A stretch of 64,000 bases of DNA from Dendrophyllia cribrosa (lineage: Eukaryota > Cnidaria > Anthozoa > Scleractinia > Dendrophylliidae): positions 12,680,828-12,744,827 of the forward strand of contig JAJLRJ010000007.1 in NCBI GenBank assembly GCA_024195265.1. The letters are read 5' to 3'. Both the position numbers and the translations under genes were made by a program. Shown here piece after piece: positions 22,096 through 35,300 of this stretch. The notes under the pieces were generated by a model, which saw only the letters and a program-made list of their open reading frames with translations, was not told where the DNA came from and did not search any database. The number at the start of each line of letters is the position of its first letter. Within the stretch, counting starts at the first letter, position 1.

Positions 22096-22248
22096 CTTGC
22101 TCATTTTGATGGCTCTCTGAAGTGCGTCTTCTTCGTTTTCCTGCTGATAGTTCCTCAGCCAGATTTGGTCAGGGGAACTACTTGGGCTACCTGAGGAGGC
22201 CTCTTCTTGGCGACCAGATACAACATCTGAATATTTTCTTTTTGACAT
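22096..22248 (-). CDS. First coding exon with a ubiquitin-interacting-like motif (cargo of the 6.8-kb element?)
   Basis: On the minus strand the ATG at 22246-22248 starts a 51-codon exon (MSKRKYSDVVSGRQEEASSG, Ser/Pro-rich middle, QQENEEDALQRAIKMSK). It is followed by a possible GTACTG donor in phase 0. Residues about 38-50 (ENEEDALQRAIKMS) fit the ubiquitin-interacting motif pattern: an acidic patch, then L-x-x-A-I-x-x-S. Such motifs bind ubiquitin in deubiquitinases and trafficking proteins. No second exon could be assigned. If not spliced, the frame ends 13 codons later. It lies inside a mobile element, so it may be a captured host exon or an exon of the element's own protein. The splice site is weaker than others in the window. 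Confidence 0.4.
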
Positions 22249-23329
22249 CGCGAAAAAAGACAAGAACTTTCCGATTTTCAAAACACTCTAACCCGAAACG
22301 TAACTCAATTACCGCACCACACTAGAAGTCGTCGATGATCAAGTGATGTTATGATCGTTTCAATTAATCACAACTTCACGGAGAAGCAAAACTGCGTTTG
22401 TTGTCTGCATTTTTTTCATTTCCCATTCAGAATTTTTTTTATAAACATCATAGAATTAGATTAAAAAGTTGTTGGTACCACACTGTAGACTTCGCACAGC
22501 CAACGTTCACACCCTGTTCATGGCTCCCTGTACGGTTCAGAAAGACACCCTGTTAAAGACGCTAAATAGTGAAATTGTATACACTTTTTAAGACACAAGA
22601 CACTGAAAACCATACCCTGTTGGGCAGCACATACCCGTTTAGGCCAAATAAGGGAGTGAAAACGGGTGTAAAATGGTCTATCCAATCACAGTAGTGTCTG
22701 TTACTGACACAAAAAATTGCACGTGACAAAAGGTGATGTGATGTTCAAAGCTAAACAAAAACGTATGTTAACCTGAAACGCAAAAAATGATTTTCGTCAA
22801 CATGCAAGCACGTAAAGACCATCTTCTTATAAGCCTGAATCAAGATATCCTATTATTCCTTGATCCATCGGCGTTCGGTCACAGCTTTTTAAAGCAAACT
22901 TTAAGTTTTGTTTTTCGATATTACCTGTTTTTATTTTACACAAAATGAATTCCATCCGATCTTTGAAGTTTTCGGTCTTCCATGGTCTTTGTTTGAAGCC
23001 CAGAACCCTACGACAAAACAATTTTCGAATTTTAGAGCTAAGGAATCGTAAATAAATAAAGGCCTGAATCAATCAGTCCTATTTTAGAAAGCGCGATGTA
23101 AGGAAAGAAAGATTAAGATTTTATTTGTTCATTATCTTTAATTTTTGACTTTTTATTTTGAACTGTTATCTTGATCCCCGATCCCTGATCCGTGTTCCTC
23201 GATCCTTGATCCCCAATCTATATTTTCCAGGCACGGGAGAAATTCGACTTTGTTTTTGTGTCTTCAGCTAATTTGATACTATATTCCCACGTCGTGTGAT
23301 AGGTTTCTGACCAAACTGAACGGTTGTGC

Positions 23330-23460
23330 TGGTGGTGGGAGCTAATTTACAGGGATTCTGACTGGGTGCGGGAAAAAAATTAAAACTGTGCGAGAGTTTT
23401 GGGGCAAATTGTGCGGGAAATAACGTCGATTGTGCGGGAAATTGTGCGGGATTGCGCAAT
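23330..23460. repeat. GTGCGGGAAATT-type short repeat
   Basis: Several imperfect copies of TTGTGCGGGAAAT alternate with AAATT-type spacers. The minus-strand ORF here is a translation of this repeat. Confidence 0.55.
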
Positions 23461-24458
23461 CCTGTGACCAACCAAATATTCAATCACCAGTGTTCTAGCC
23501 AGGCCAAAAAAATATAACAGGGAGATGTTTTACCTTGGGGATTAAAACGTACCCAGCAATCGCCAATTTGCGGCTGTTTTTCCTCACCAAAGTTTATTTG
23601 TCTCCACAAAATCACATTGCGTGACACGATGAACTCGATCGGGTATTAAAAACCGAAATACCACCTCAAAATAAAATATTTCCGATCTGAGCGAGTTCCT
23701 GTATGAAAAATCCGTACATTTTATGTAGTGTGAATAATTTCCAGTAAAGGTTCACGCAATTTCTTCGAAAGTTTGCTGCAAAAACACAACCCCGAAATGC
23801 ATGCAAATTGGGTGCTAAATGTATAAATTTGATAGCATGTTTGTTTTGTATTTTCCTGAATGAAAATGTCTTTCACTTGATTGAAAAAATCAAATCCAGT
23901 ATTCTGATCAGAACTTAATAATTTTCTCCTATCAATCCGAAGTTCCAGCGCTTTAAAAGTTTGTTTGTCGATTCGCAAACTTGACTGATCAGTTCTTTGC
24001 GAAAATAATTCACACAGAGTGATTCGGCGCGACGGTACATTTCTTCGGTGTTAATTCTTCTTCGGTCCCCGACATATTAAACTGAAAGAGGAACTGGAGG
24101 AAGCGAAAGCGCTCGAAAAAATATCAACAGGCTGCTAAGAAAAACGACATAATGTCTGGAAAACGAAAACTAAAAAGCTACGCGAAAAATTCGGTAGGAA
24201 GTCGGATAGAGACAATACGTATACAGTGCATTAGAATGTAAAATTTTCACTTTATCATTCCTGAAATGCGAAAAGACGGTTTTATTGTCCGTCATACTAT
24301 CTTTTATCTGTTTTTCTTTATATAAAAAAAGATGTTGTTCTACCATTAACGACGTTTTAAGTAAAAACGGTAACTCAAACTTAACTCAAACTTAACTCAA
24401 ACTCAACTCTAACTCAACTCAACTCTTAACTCGGTAAATAGTCGATCCCCTTGTTTGA

Positions 24459-25850
24459 CCTTATTGAATCAAAAGACATTTTGCAGTGAAACTTAAACCT
24501 TTCTTGCAACCACTTTTCGTTTATTAAAGTTCTCAGTTTTGTTTTAAAAAGTACATTTTATTAACATTTCATCATTTTAAAATTCTCTTCTCTCTTTTAT
24601 ACGATGTAGGATAAAGGACTAAAATCACTGAAATTGCGAAAAAAAAAAAAACACGATAAAAAGACAAGAAACAACTCAAGGTTAAGTTTTATGAAGTGAT
24701 ATTTAGTGACTTGCCCTATTTACTCGTGGTGTCTTTAAACCGTTGCAGCATTGATTCCTGAGTGTTCTGAGTGCTTTTACGGAGAAAAATAAACTTAAAA
24801 CTAGGGATACCTATCGATAGAGTGCCAACGAGGAAATGATTTTGATTTGTGTGGCAACGGAATTATGTTTTTGACAGTTTGGTGGCCCTTTGACCACACT
24901 CACCGAAGAAATAAAAAATGTCATGCTTTGATCGGCTAACTGAAATCAAAATCGCTGTAATGTTGTAGTAAACATTTCATATCAGACAATAAAGCAGCCA
25001 AGAAACGTTTTAAAAGCTATTGAAAACGTTTTAAAATGAGTAGAACGAGTAGAAAAAGGTTTGGAAATATGAAGCGTGCTGCAAAAGTTGAAATGGAGAA
25101 TTCTTGTTCAAAGGCTAACCCTTTTACGTGTTTGTTCAAGCGTGAAACATGCAAGTCCGTTGCGTTACCGCCTTCATGTTTCTGCACGTGTAATCAAGAT
25201 TTATTTTGTACAAAAACTTGTTTAGTGCCGGTTGTTAAGCCTTTTCACTCGTTCGAATTATCGTCAGTTTGCTCGACAGAACGAATTTCCCTTGTTTGTG
25301 TGTGAAGACTGAAGAAGCGCGACGGTTTGTCTAGACAAACAAAGTTGCATATTTTACCTAAAAAAGCGAGCCGTTCACGATGCTTTGTTTGGAAGGGAAT
25401 TGTTGCAACGAAACACGTTAATTAAAATGAAGATTCTGACGCTGACATTATTTTAGGAGTTTAAAACATGCGATATGTGCAAAATCTTTTTAAAATCAGT
25501 TTGTAATTTCAAGAATTTCACTTCAGGAAGATTTTGGTCACGTGCTAGGCAACGGGTTCTTGGTGTGGCAATAACACGTCTTTTCATTGGCTCTAATAGT
25601 TCCCGCCTTGCAATTGGCTCAAACCAAAGTCTACATTACATTACCTTACACTTTGTCAGGCTCGATCGAGAATTTTTCTGCCTTAGCACTTCCTCGCGCG
25701 GCACTATTCTCTGCCGCCTCGCCAGCCTCGCGTCTTCGCTCGGCTGGCTCGTTGGCAATTATGTCTAAAAAGAAATACTACACTACAATCACTACATTCA
25801 ACAGCCGACACTTGAAACTTCGATCGCGGCAAATATCAAGTTATATAAAC
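24459..25850. other. Right flank of the 6.8-kb element; no supported gene
   Basis: 24459 to about 24560 continues the duplicated flank seen at 43677-43790. 24590-24680 mirrors 13840-13925. Beyond that the sequence has no clear match in the window. A cysteine-rich 89-codon ORF at 25036-25305 begins with ATG (MSRTSRKRFGNMKRAA), but I see no splice sites or recognisable domain and do not call it. Confidence 0.4.
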
Positions 25851-26361
25851 ACAAAACTTGCTGGAACAAAAATCCCATAGTAATAAGCGGCGAACACAAC
25901 ATCAAACGGTCCTATCTTTTCCATGAACGCCTTGCATTGCCCGACTTGAAAACTTGAAATTTTTCCTTCTGCTTCTCAAGTCAACACACGGAGAGATTTT
26001 GCAGTATGTATTTCTCGTCTAAACTTAAATATGCGTGCATACATTTGCATGCATGCACTAATGTAACACACAAAAAATTACTCAGGGCTCAAAACACGAC
26101 TCGTCGGCTACGCCACGGGTAATTAGGCTTCTTTCGATATATTCAACTCGATAGCAAGAAATAGACGACATAACAAAGAGAATGAATAAATGTTTGTGGT
26201 CGTCGCAGTGTCTGCAGTGTTTGTGTCCTCTAGGCCTCGTTTTCAGGCTGAATATTTAACTATATCGAAAGGAGCCTATAGCACTTCCGTCTTTCACGGA
26301 AGTTATTGCCATGTTGTAGGTCTATCAATTATTCGACAGTTTGTGGTTGTGGTTTTCATTA

Positions 26362-29300
26362 TGGATGAAGAAGCAGCTACACAGCTTATCAATAATCAAA
26401 ACAGGGTCCAAGTAAGTCACGTTTTGTTTTTTCAATGAATCCTGGTTATCACTAGCGACGTATTACTAAGAGGGGTATAGAATGGTAAATTCTAGACTTT
26501 GCGAGACTGCGAGACCCTTGTTTAAAAATTCGAGACCGAGACTTTAGCGTTTCTATCAAATTCGAGCCCGAGACTTTACCTCTAATAAATCCGAGCCCGA
26601 GACTCCAATTGCTAGAAAATGTCGGGCCGATAATACTAAAACAGCTTAAAACGTGACTAAAATCTCCAACGGAAGCTGAGATTTACGAGAAGAATTACGA
26701 GACTCCAAGATCCAAATTATCAAAATTCGAGACTTCGAGACTTCGAAAATTATAGCGAGCCCGAGATTCTGAGACTCCAATTTCAAATGGCGAGATTCGA
26801 GACTCGGTGAAAATTTTCCGAGACACATCATTGCCGATAGACCATTCTCCAGTGAAAACGGGCCCGACATATGAATAAACATAATAAAAGCGCAAGCAAA
26901 AGCAAAAGCATAAGGACCAGTCGTATGCTTAAGTCAACGTTCGTTTTCACTTGACGCAAATTCTTTTGCTAATGATTTAATATGCGTTGCCTATGTCCCA
27001 GTGAGAACCAGGCTTGTGGTTGCCTGTGAAGATCGAAAACGCTCCGTCAACGACCCATTTGGCGAATCGCTCATATTTTGTCCTGGGTGATTGCTTCTTA
27101 GAAATCATGTTTAAAAGTTCCAGTGATTTTTTATTTTTCAGAAATTCGCGAAAGTTTGAATGAGCAGTCAAAGTTTGGTTTTTCGTTCGATCATGTGCAC
27201 AAAATTAGGTGCGAAGACGAAGCGCCGCTCAATCCTTAAATTAAATCCAATTGAAGTCATACTTTACATAAACTCGGAACAACTATTTTTATTCATTGCT
27301 GTTGATATTGTAATTTTTGCGACCATTTTAAAAAGCACCTTCGAAGAGCGCCTAAAATGGCGGCCAAATTTACGTCATGTTTAACAGCATAAAAATGTTC
27401 CTGGTACCTAATTTTTCGATAATTCTACTTCATAGTCCCAATATATCAGTATTAAACATTTACCATGCCAAGTTTCAAGGTCGAACTCGCAACGGTTCCC
27501 CTTATGAAAATCGAAAATCTATGTCATCTGTTCGGCCCAAATGTAGCCTCTTCCAGGCGTTCAGTTAGTGGGGCGCGAAAGAAAAATCGGCCGATAAAAT
27601 GATTATAAAATTGATTTCAATCTTCGCGATTTCCATCTACAAATTAAACATATTCGCCAGCATTTAAAAAAAAATCCTTCAAAGACTTTAGAAGCGCTTG
27701 AAAATCGAATGTGAGTTTAAAATCCCTCCACTTTAACCAAAGCGCGTTTTTTTTAGTGTACTTCCATTCTCGTCCCCAGAGCTCCACGGTTTTTTTTTAA
27801 TTGCGTCTCGTGTAGCTCTGGTAACGGACAAAAACTTGAATTTTTTGATTGGCCGTTTAAAAATGAATGCACAACAAGGAAAAAAAAGTTTACGCTTCTA
27901 CGCATAAGGTTTTACTTCCGTTTGAATTTCAAATGTTGAAGTCCTATGACGACTACATCAACAAAACCAACGTTAACGTTTTAATTTCAACGCATTTAAC
28001 GACCAATGTCACCCAGTTTTGTTTGGTTTAGCAGGTAAAGATACGGCTGCTAAATTTCAAAGTATAACGGGATCTGATTATCGCTAAATATGAGCGATTC
28101 GTTTCCGAAAATAATCAGTATGTGTCTTGGAAGACGAAGCTAAAGCGGCCACGAATATTAAAGAAGTATGTTGCTTGCAACAGGGACGAGTATTAAATAA
28201 AGGAGAGGCAGAAATCCAGAAGAAAGCCCAAGGGTGCAAAAGAAAAGAAATATTACCACTAGGTTACCCATTTTAAACAACAACAACAACGCTATCAGCA
28301 CTTTCGTAAGCAAGTTATATTTTCTTTATTAGGTAGTATACCCTTTGCTACAACTTGAAATGCAAATCTAGGAAAACGAAGGTCACTCGAAGCCCAATTA
28401 AAATAGCATGAAACGAATGCAAAACAAAAATTCTTCGATATTCCTTACCACTGTTCGATGAAATAAGCCTAATCAATGACCACAGCGTGTCCATCAACAA
28501 ACTTAGCTGTCCCATCAACTGATTTGGTCGGATATGATAGCGTTCAGTAGCGAAACGATAAATACACAGCTCCCAAACGAAAGAAATCGGTTGACTTATC
28601 GAGGATTTTCTAAAACCAGTAGGCAAAATACAGAGACAATCTTTCTTCTAAATAACAGCAGCACGTAAAGCTTTTCTTCTTCCTTTTTCAGCCCGATGTT
28701 TTCCTCTATAAGTCTTAATTCTTGTACAGTCCTTTCGAACGCCATTCCACACACACAACCACCGAAACGAGGGCTCTGGGGACGAGAATGCACACACGAA
28801 AGGTTTTTTTGATTTCCGGTTTCTAGTATTGAGCAAGCGCAATAGTACATTAATGCATTAGGCATGCGCTAACGGATGTCGTGGATTTTACGACATCCGG
28901 AAGGCACTGTTACCAGAGCCCTTCGTTTTTTCCGCTGACCAAACGAAACGAAGGCGTTGGGGACGAGAATGGTGTACTTCTGACTTGTCAACAATCACTT
29001 CTGACATTTCAAGCGCAAGACTGCAATTCCTGAATTTATTCGCACGCATACACACATGTTGAATTCGTTAAAACAAATAACGTAATACTATGTAAGCAGT
29101 TTACTGGACTGTTTGATTGAGGTGAAAATACTTACGACAATGAACTGAGATCAATTATTACCCTGCTATGAAATCGAAACTAAATGCTATGCTGTGAAAC
29201 TAAATTCCCACCAACTTCTCAAGAGGTCTAGTCCCCGTCTAGTCTCCCACGCAGCCGTTATTTGTCTCGTCACGCAACGCTCCTCCCCACTAACGGCTGC

Positions 29301-32300
29301 TCAAACCTGGACCACATTCCTTGCCCATTGTATTTGCGATAAATTCAGCGAACCAATCATGTATCAGCAAAATGAAAATGACGTCAGTTTTCGCGCGAAA
29401 AAAAGGCCGGTGGTTTCCGGTTTATATGTGCCAGACATCGCAAGTTACACTAACCGCAGACTTGCGCTCACATTAAATCACGGAATGAGTAATGAACTAC
29501 TACTAACAAAGTGAGCCAAAAACTCCATTGTTATGCTAAGAGCTAGCAAATAAACGACGTCATAACTAAATAATCTAAACGGCTCTGAAAAGCGTAAATT
29601 CCTCATGTCAGTATCACAGCCAGAGATTTTTTCCTAAGATCAAAGAAACGACAAATTTTCGAAACATTTAGAACATTAGGCCTGTTATATCTTTATTTTG
29701 ATCTAAAAGGAAAAATCTCTCAGGTACGTACTTGGAGTAGACTTATTCTAAAGTTGCCTGGTGGGCTAAAATGCTTTTAGCGACAAGCAGGGGTCAATTC
29801 AATAAAACTTTTGCAAATGTAATTTACAAGTGTAGCTATTGTTTTCAACCTCTGAAACAATGGCTACACTGGTAAATTACACTTGTAAAAGTTTTATTGA
29901 ATTGACCCCAGGATTTGTGCTATGCCTGTCACCTTTTATAACAACCACGCTTCTATTGATCATGAGCCATACACGACAGAATATTCGCCTTTCTCGATCT
30001 TCGAACCAAAGGTGAGACCACGACAACGATGTGACCCGTCTGTTCGGAAACATTGTCAAACACGAATGGGAGAGCTTGGTAGATTAATGATTTTCCGAAG
30101 CCCGTCGGCAAGTTAACAAATAAGTCTTCCTTGTCAACAATAATTTTACGAATGGCCTGCTTCTTAATATTTAATTTATTGATTCCCGATCAAATCCACA
30201 CTCGTCTATTACTTTCCAAGCCGGGAATTATTTCTGTTACATTTGAAAAGACTACTTAAAAAAGCAATGAAGTCAGTAATATATTCATATGACACGCATT
30301 CCACAGTCCATAATCCACAGAAGTCCAGTCCCAAAGTCCAGTCCCGAAGTCCAGTTTATTTTTAAATCCGATGGGCTGTAGTAACGACGCCGTTTTGCCG
30401 TGTGTTTCTATTGTTCTTTCTTTGAAAAAGTCTTGAAATTACTCACCACAGGACAGCGAGGACTGCTCCGACACAGGCATTGAAAAGAATCGGCGGTAGA
30501 AAGGGGAATAAATTAACAATATGCTTACCAGCGTGAGGGATCGATGTTTGGCATTTTTGCTTCGGAAGAACTCTAATTAAAAATAGCTCTTAGTTTTTCA
30601 AAATCGCGAGAAATTCGGCCTCAAGTTGTATGCTGTGTATAAAAGCAACGTTCACCTCGATGGGAGAAATACAGGAGTCAATTTAATAAAACTTTTACAA
30701 GTGTAATTTACAAGTGTAGCCATTGTTTCAGAGGTTGAAAACAATAGCTACACTTGTAAATTACAAGTGTAAAAGTTTTATTAAATTGACCCCAGGACTG
30801 ACTTATACACCAATAAGACCAAATGACGGAAAATGCTTGTTATACGCATGCGTAAGAGACATTTGTCTTATATTTCAATATACCATAAGAGAAGAAGCAT
30901 TTTTTTTTAAAGCAATAAGACGATAAGGACTCGCATGTTCCCAAGAATTATCTCTTACGCTTTATACCTTACGCTATTATACAGATTTTCAAAAAATCTG
31001 TGTTAAGCGCGTTTCTATTTTTAATTGCTTTCATGAAGAAGGCTACCACAAGGAAGTCAGCGATTCGTCGGAACCTAATATATAGGTAATGTGAATACTA
31101 ATATTGATGTAGGAGGGGTTGGCGGCATGATGGTGTGACGCTTCCATGACGTTGTTTTGGTGGCGTAACTGTTTACGTCATTCCAGAAAACCGGAAGTCA
31201 AATATGTACTGTGTTGACCGAGAGAACAGCGGAAGCCCGGGAATAATGAAATTGAATTATGCGTGCATATATTTGCATGCACAAATGTGACACCTAAAAA
31301 AACGAAAAAGAAAAACGGAGCCCAAACCTTAACTCATGCCGCTACGCACATGAGTAATAATTACTACACTTCCGTATAACACTAACATTTTTGTGAAATT
31401 TCAAGTCACCGAAGATTCATAATCGCTTGCATTTGAAATGTCACGAGCGGTAATTGTTGACAAGTTTACACTAATCCTCGCGCGGCGGTTAAAACTCAAA
31501 ATTGATTTTCAAGCGTTTCCAGGCCTGAAGCGTTTCTAAAGCCTTTGAAGGAGTTGTTTCCATGCTAGTGGATATTTTCCAGTTTCAAGATTCAAATCGC
31601 GAAATTTTAGAATTTTATCGGCTCAATTGAAGCTGATTAACCTTCATTTCGTCCATAAATCTTGTGGCATTTGGGCCGATCAGATGACATAAATTTTCGA
31701 TTTTCTCAAGGGGAATCGTTGCGAGTTCGACCTTGAAACTTGGCATGGTAAATGTTTAATACTAATACATTAGGACTGTGAAGTAAAATTGTCGAAAAAG
31801 TAGGTACCAGGAGCATTTTTATGCAGTTAAACATGACGTAAATTTGGCCGCCATTTTTAATAGGCGCTCTTCGAAGGTGCTTTTTAAAATGGTCGCAAAA
31901 TCACAATATCAACAGATTTGAAATATTTTAAAAGCTAGCAATGAATAAAAATAGTTGTTCCGAGTCTATGTAAAATTTGACTTCAATTGGATTTAAAGCT
32001 TGAGCGGCGCTTCGTCCTCGCACCTAAATTTGTGCATTGGATCGACCGAAAAACCGGACTTTGACCGCACTTTCAAACTTTCGTGAATTTCTGAAAAATA
32101 AAAGATCACTGGAACTTTTAAACATGATTTCTAAGAAGCAATCACCCAAGGATATCTTTGGACAAAATATGACCGATTCGCCACATGGGTTGTTGACGGA
32201 GCGTTCTCGATCCTTACAGGCAGCCACTCTTAAGCTTTATATTGAACAAAATGGAAGTCTATTAAGTAATGCTTCACATAAGAACTATAGTAAACTTCAT

Positions 32301-35300
32301 TGTTCTGCGGCATTGGCTCTTTCCCACATAGAATATCTTTGATTTCAAGAATAGAGGAGGGGCTGATGGTTCATAATTATATTTCATTATAAAAATACAG
32401 AAAATCCATTTGCGTCAAATATCAAGTATGGGAAGCATAGCATTAGATATTTAGGCCCTTATCTTTGGGGAAAGATTAGCAAGGAATTACGAGATCAGGT
32501 GAACCTTCAGTCATTTAGGAGGGCAATACGCTCTGTTGATGTACTGGACATACTGGATGGAATGTGTAAATGCTGTACATGCTCATTAAAATAAGCTTGG
32601 AAGGAGTAGCGGCGACAGTTGTATAGTATTCTTTTTTTAATAATTGTATGGAATTTTTAATATCTTATCTATTTAAATAACTCTATGTAATCTTAGCCCA
32701 TTTTAAATTTTACATTTGTAAATTATCTAAAGCAATTGTATGAATTATTTTAGTATATCTGTTAATGTATATTTTTTATTATTATTATATATTTTGTTAT
32801 AGTGTCCTCAATTAGCCTTACAGCTAAATATTTTGACACTTTAATAAAGTTTATGTATGTATGTATGAATTTTAGGAAATGTTCGTGCTTAACCAATCAG
32901 AATAGCAGAAGACAATAGCTACTAATTTTCTTCTTTAATGAGGTTCCCCAAATACAATATCTTTTAAAAATTGCATGTTGTGCGATTGGGTCTCAAAATA
33001 CTTGAAACCTTAAAAAAATTAGACTTAAGGCGGGACTTAACCTAAACGCCACTTTTCCGCCACTTGACATGGCTTTAATGGAATATCTCGTTCACGTTTC
33101 AAGCAATCCAAAACCCTATGCTCATCCCGTAAAGCTATGTTGTGGGGTGTTTTGTGAATTTTTGGGTGATTTTTGGGTATGTTTGGGAGATTATATTGAA
33201 GATTTAGTGAAGTTTTAAATTAGAATTTGTAGTTAATAATTAATAGACGGATACCAAGTTAGTCCACTAGCAACCTGGGGTGCTCTTACGTGGATATCGA
33301 CTGTCTGTTGGTGTTCCAAAAATCATTTTCTTACTCCTATCTCTTCTTAAAACCTCATCAAACTTCATTCAAATTTAGGTTAAGTCCCGCCTTAATGCAC
33401 CTTGAACCTTAACTTTTTAGCGGTTTTTGAGTCTAGGCCAATGAGATCACTAGTTGTAACAATGAAAATAGTTGACATTCCAACGTGCATTGCCGTTCAG
33501 CACTTCCTTCTTATGCGGATCATTACTTAATAGTCTTATTTGTTTCAACCGGGCCATTCTACCTTCTGAAGACCGTCAAGCTGAAGATCTCGCCTCTTTT
33601 AATTAGACTATTAAATTCAATCTATATTTAGATAACTCTTGTAAATGCTCGTAAATATCATCTAACTAGAATTATATTTATATATAACTTTAATTATTAT
33701 ATTTTATGTTTTATTTTAATTTGTATTTTTATCTTTTTACCTTTTGTATTTTAGTCCTTTTTATTTCACAAGAGCGTTTTAACGAGCTACGGTTCCTGAG
33801 CTCTTCCTGTATAAATAAACTATGTCTTTTTATGTCTAGTATGTCTATGACTTCTATGTCTTTATGTCTTGCGTTTATCTACGAAGCTTCTTCAAGCATT
33901 GAATAAAATTAGAAAAGTATTAAAACGAAGGTAGTTTCTGAAGTTCAACTTGGCGAAGTTCGACGTTCGAGTCACACATTCGAATGAATGTCGAATGAAA
34001 TTGCATTTATTTATATCGTTGTGTGCATGTTAATTTTACACGTTTCCTGCTTACTGAGAAATACATCGGGCTTAGCACTGAATTAGACGCGACAAAATTA
34101 AATTCGACATCAAAATCATCAGTCGAACTTCTAGTAAACTTTACTGCGTTAAATTTGACACGGCAAGCCAAAACTGCGACGTTTGATCAGGCCGTTAAAG
34201 GGTTGATTGAGACCTATTTATTCTGGAGTCAAACCACGAGTCACGCTATAGCTTAAAATAAATAGTTTTCAGTGGGGAGCAGGGGTGGCGCAGTGGTAAG
34301 AGCACTCGTCTCCCACCAGTGTGGCCCGGGTTCGATTCTCGGCCTCGGCGCCATATGTGGGTTGAGTTTGTTGTTGGTTCTTTCCTTGCTCCGAGAGGTT
34401 TTTCTCCGGGTACTCCGGTTTTCCCCTCTCCTCAAAAACCAACACTTTTAAATTCCAATTAGATCTGGAAAGTGTCCCCAATTAGTACTCGCGTGCTAGA
34501 TACCTTTGACACTTAAATAAAGTGATTATTATTATTATTCAGTGTGCTTTTTCTATGAGTATAAATAATCCATTAAAAAAACACGTTACAATATTGGAAG
34601 AGAAGAGAAAAGATTATATAAATTATGATAAAATTGGCAAGAGAAAAAAATAGAGAAATTAAAAATAAATGTAAAGCTAAGAGTAAGTTTTTAGTCTGTG
34701 TTTAAAAATGTCAATATTCTGAATATTATCTACAGCTTTGGAGCAGCTATCACAAAAGCTGTCTCCTAACGTTTTCATCGTCTTTTAGTACAGGCGGGGC
34801 ACTAAGCAATAAAGGACGTGCATTGTAATTAACCAATTGTTTACTGACGCTTTGCATTATAAAATATTTTCCACAGCTTCGCGAAGTACTTGTTAGATTG
34901 GTTTTGTCTGCCCTTCCGCCCATTTATATCATCTTCCAGCTGTTTAGATTGGCTTCTTTGGTGATGTTTGCGATATTTGTAGTTGACTGTACCTTGTACC
35001 ACCGCTCAACCAGTGTTGATTGTAGAAACTTTACGGTTTATAACATTCCAAAGTTCGACGCCTTCCGTTGGAAAGCTACATGGCTTATTTGCTCCATTGC
35101 GACATCGACCCTCCTCATTTGTTTACTGAGTAGACGTCTCCTACCTGAGTTAAGACCAGTGGGATACAAAGTAATATGGAAGTGTCTTATTCGGAAGCCA
35201 TATTTCTGGGCTCTTAACATAGCTACAGCTCTTGTTGTTCTTTACGACGTATTGATAATGACTCAAAATCAAAAGGCGAAAATCTTCATTGAATGTTTCG

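Larger units (their letters stand above)
17626..24450. mobile_element. 6.8-kb DNA transposon-like element with 8-bp target duplication
   Basis: TTGTTTGA is duplicated at 17618-17625 and 24451-24458. The paralogous site at 43670-43677 has one copy with nothing inserted. The ends are imperfect inverted repeats: left GAGAGATACTAATGACCGAG; right, complemented, GGGGATCGACTATTTACCGA. Both are followed by a subterminal GAGTTGAGTTTGAGTTAAG array ending in GAGTTTGAGTTACCG. The left repeat is split by a later TTAA-flanked palindrome. No complete transposase is visible. The interior holds a ubiquitin-interacting-like exon (22096-22248), a 107-residue ORF (19727-20050) and several repeats. Eight-base duplications fit hAT, P, Merlin or Zisupton-type elements; termini do not decide between them. 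Confidence 0.75.
27016..32228. mobile_element. 5.2-kb DNA transposon-like element with about 700-bp terminal inverted repeats
   Basis: The left end GTGGTTGCCTGTGAAGATCG and the right end (complement GTGGCTGCCTGTAAGGATCG) are inverted. Similarity continues inward to about 27720 and 31480, including GACGTAAATTTGGCCGCCAT on the right arm. CTT flanks both sides. Paralogous copy C near 8915 reads straight through (AGGCTTAAAGC), giving an empty site. The 3.7-kb interior has two small palindromic MITEs but no transposase frame I can recognise. Confidence 0.75.
32266..33525. mobile_element. Nested TIR element complex in the intron of copy A
   Basis: ATTAAGTAATG near 32255-32265 and CATTACTTAAT near 33520 are inverted. 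CATAAGAA follows inside on the left and is mirrored on the right. It encloses a LINE fragment and a MITE (33026-33397). Its left interior resembles the MITE at 2070-2495. Confidence 0.45.

Noticed and set aside
25036..25305. 89-codon cysteine-rich ORF starting MSRTSRKRFGNMKRAA
   Set aside because: No splice signals, domain or duplicate support; length is within chance for this sequence.
29194..29514. 106-codon ORF
   Set aside because: Starts in a relative of the short hairpin MITE; no domain and no splice support.
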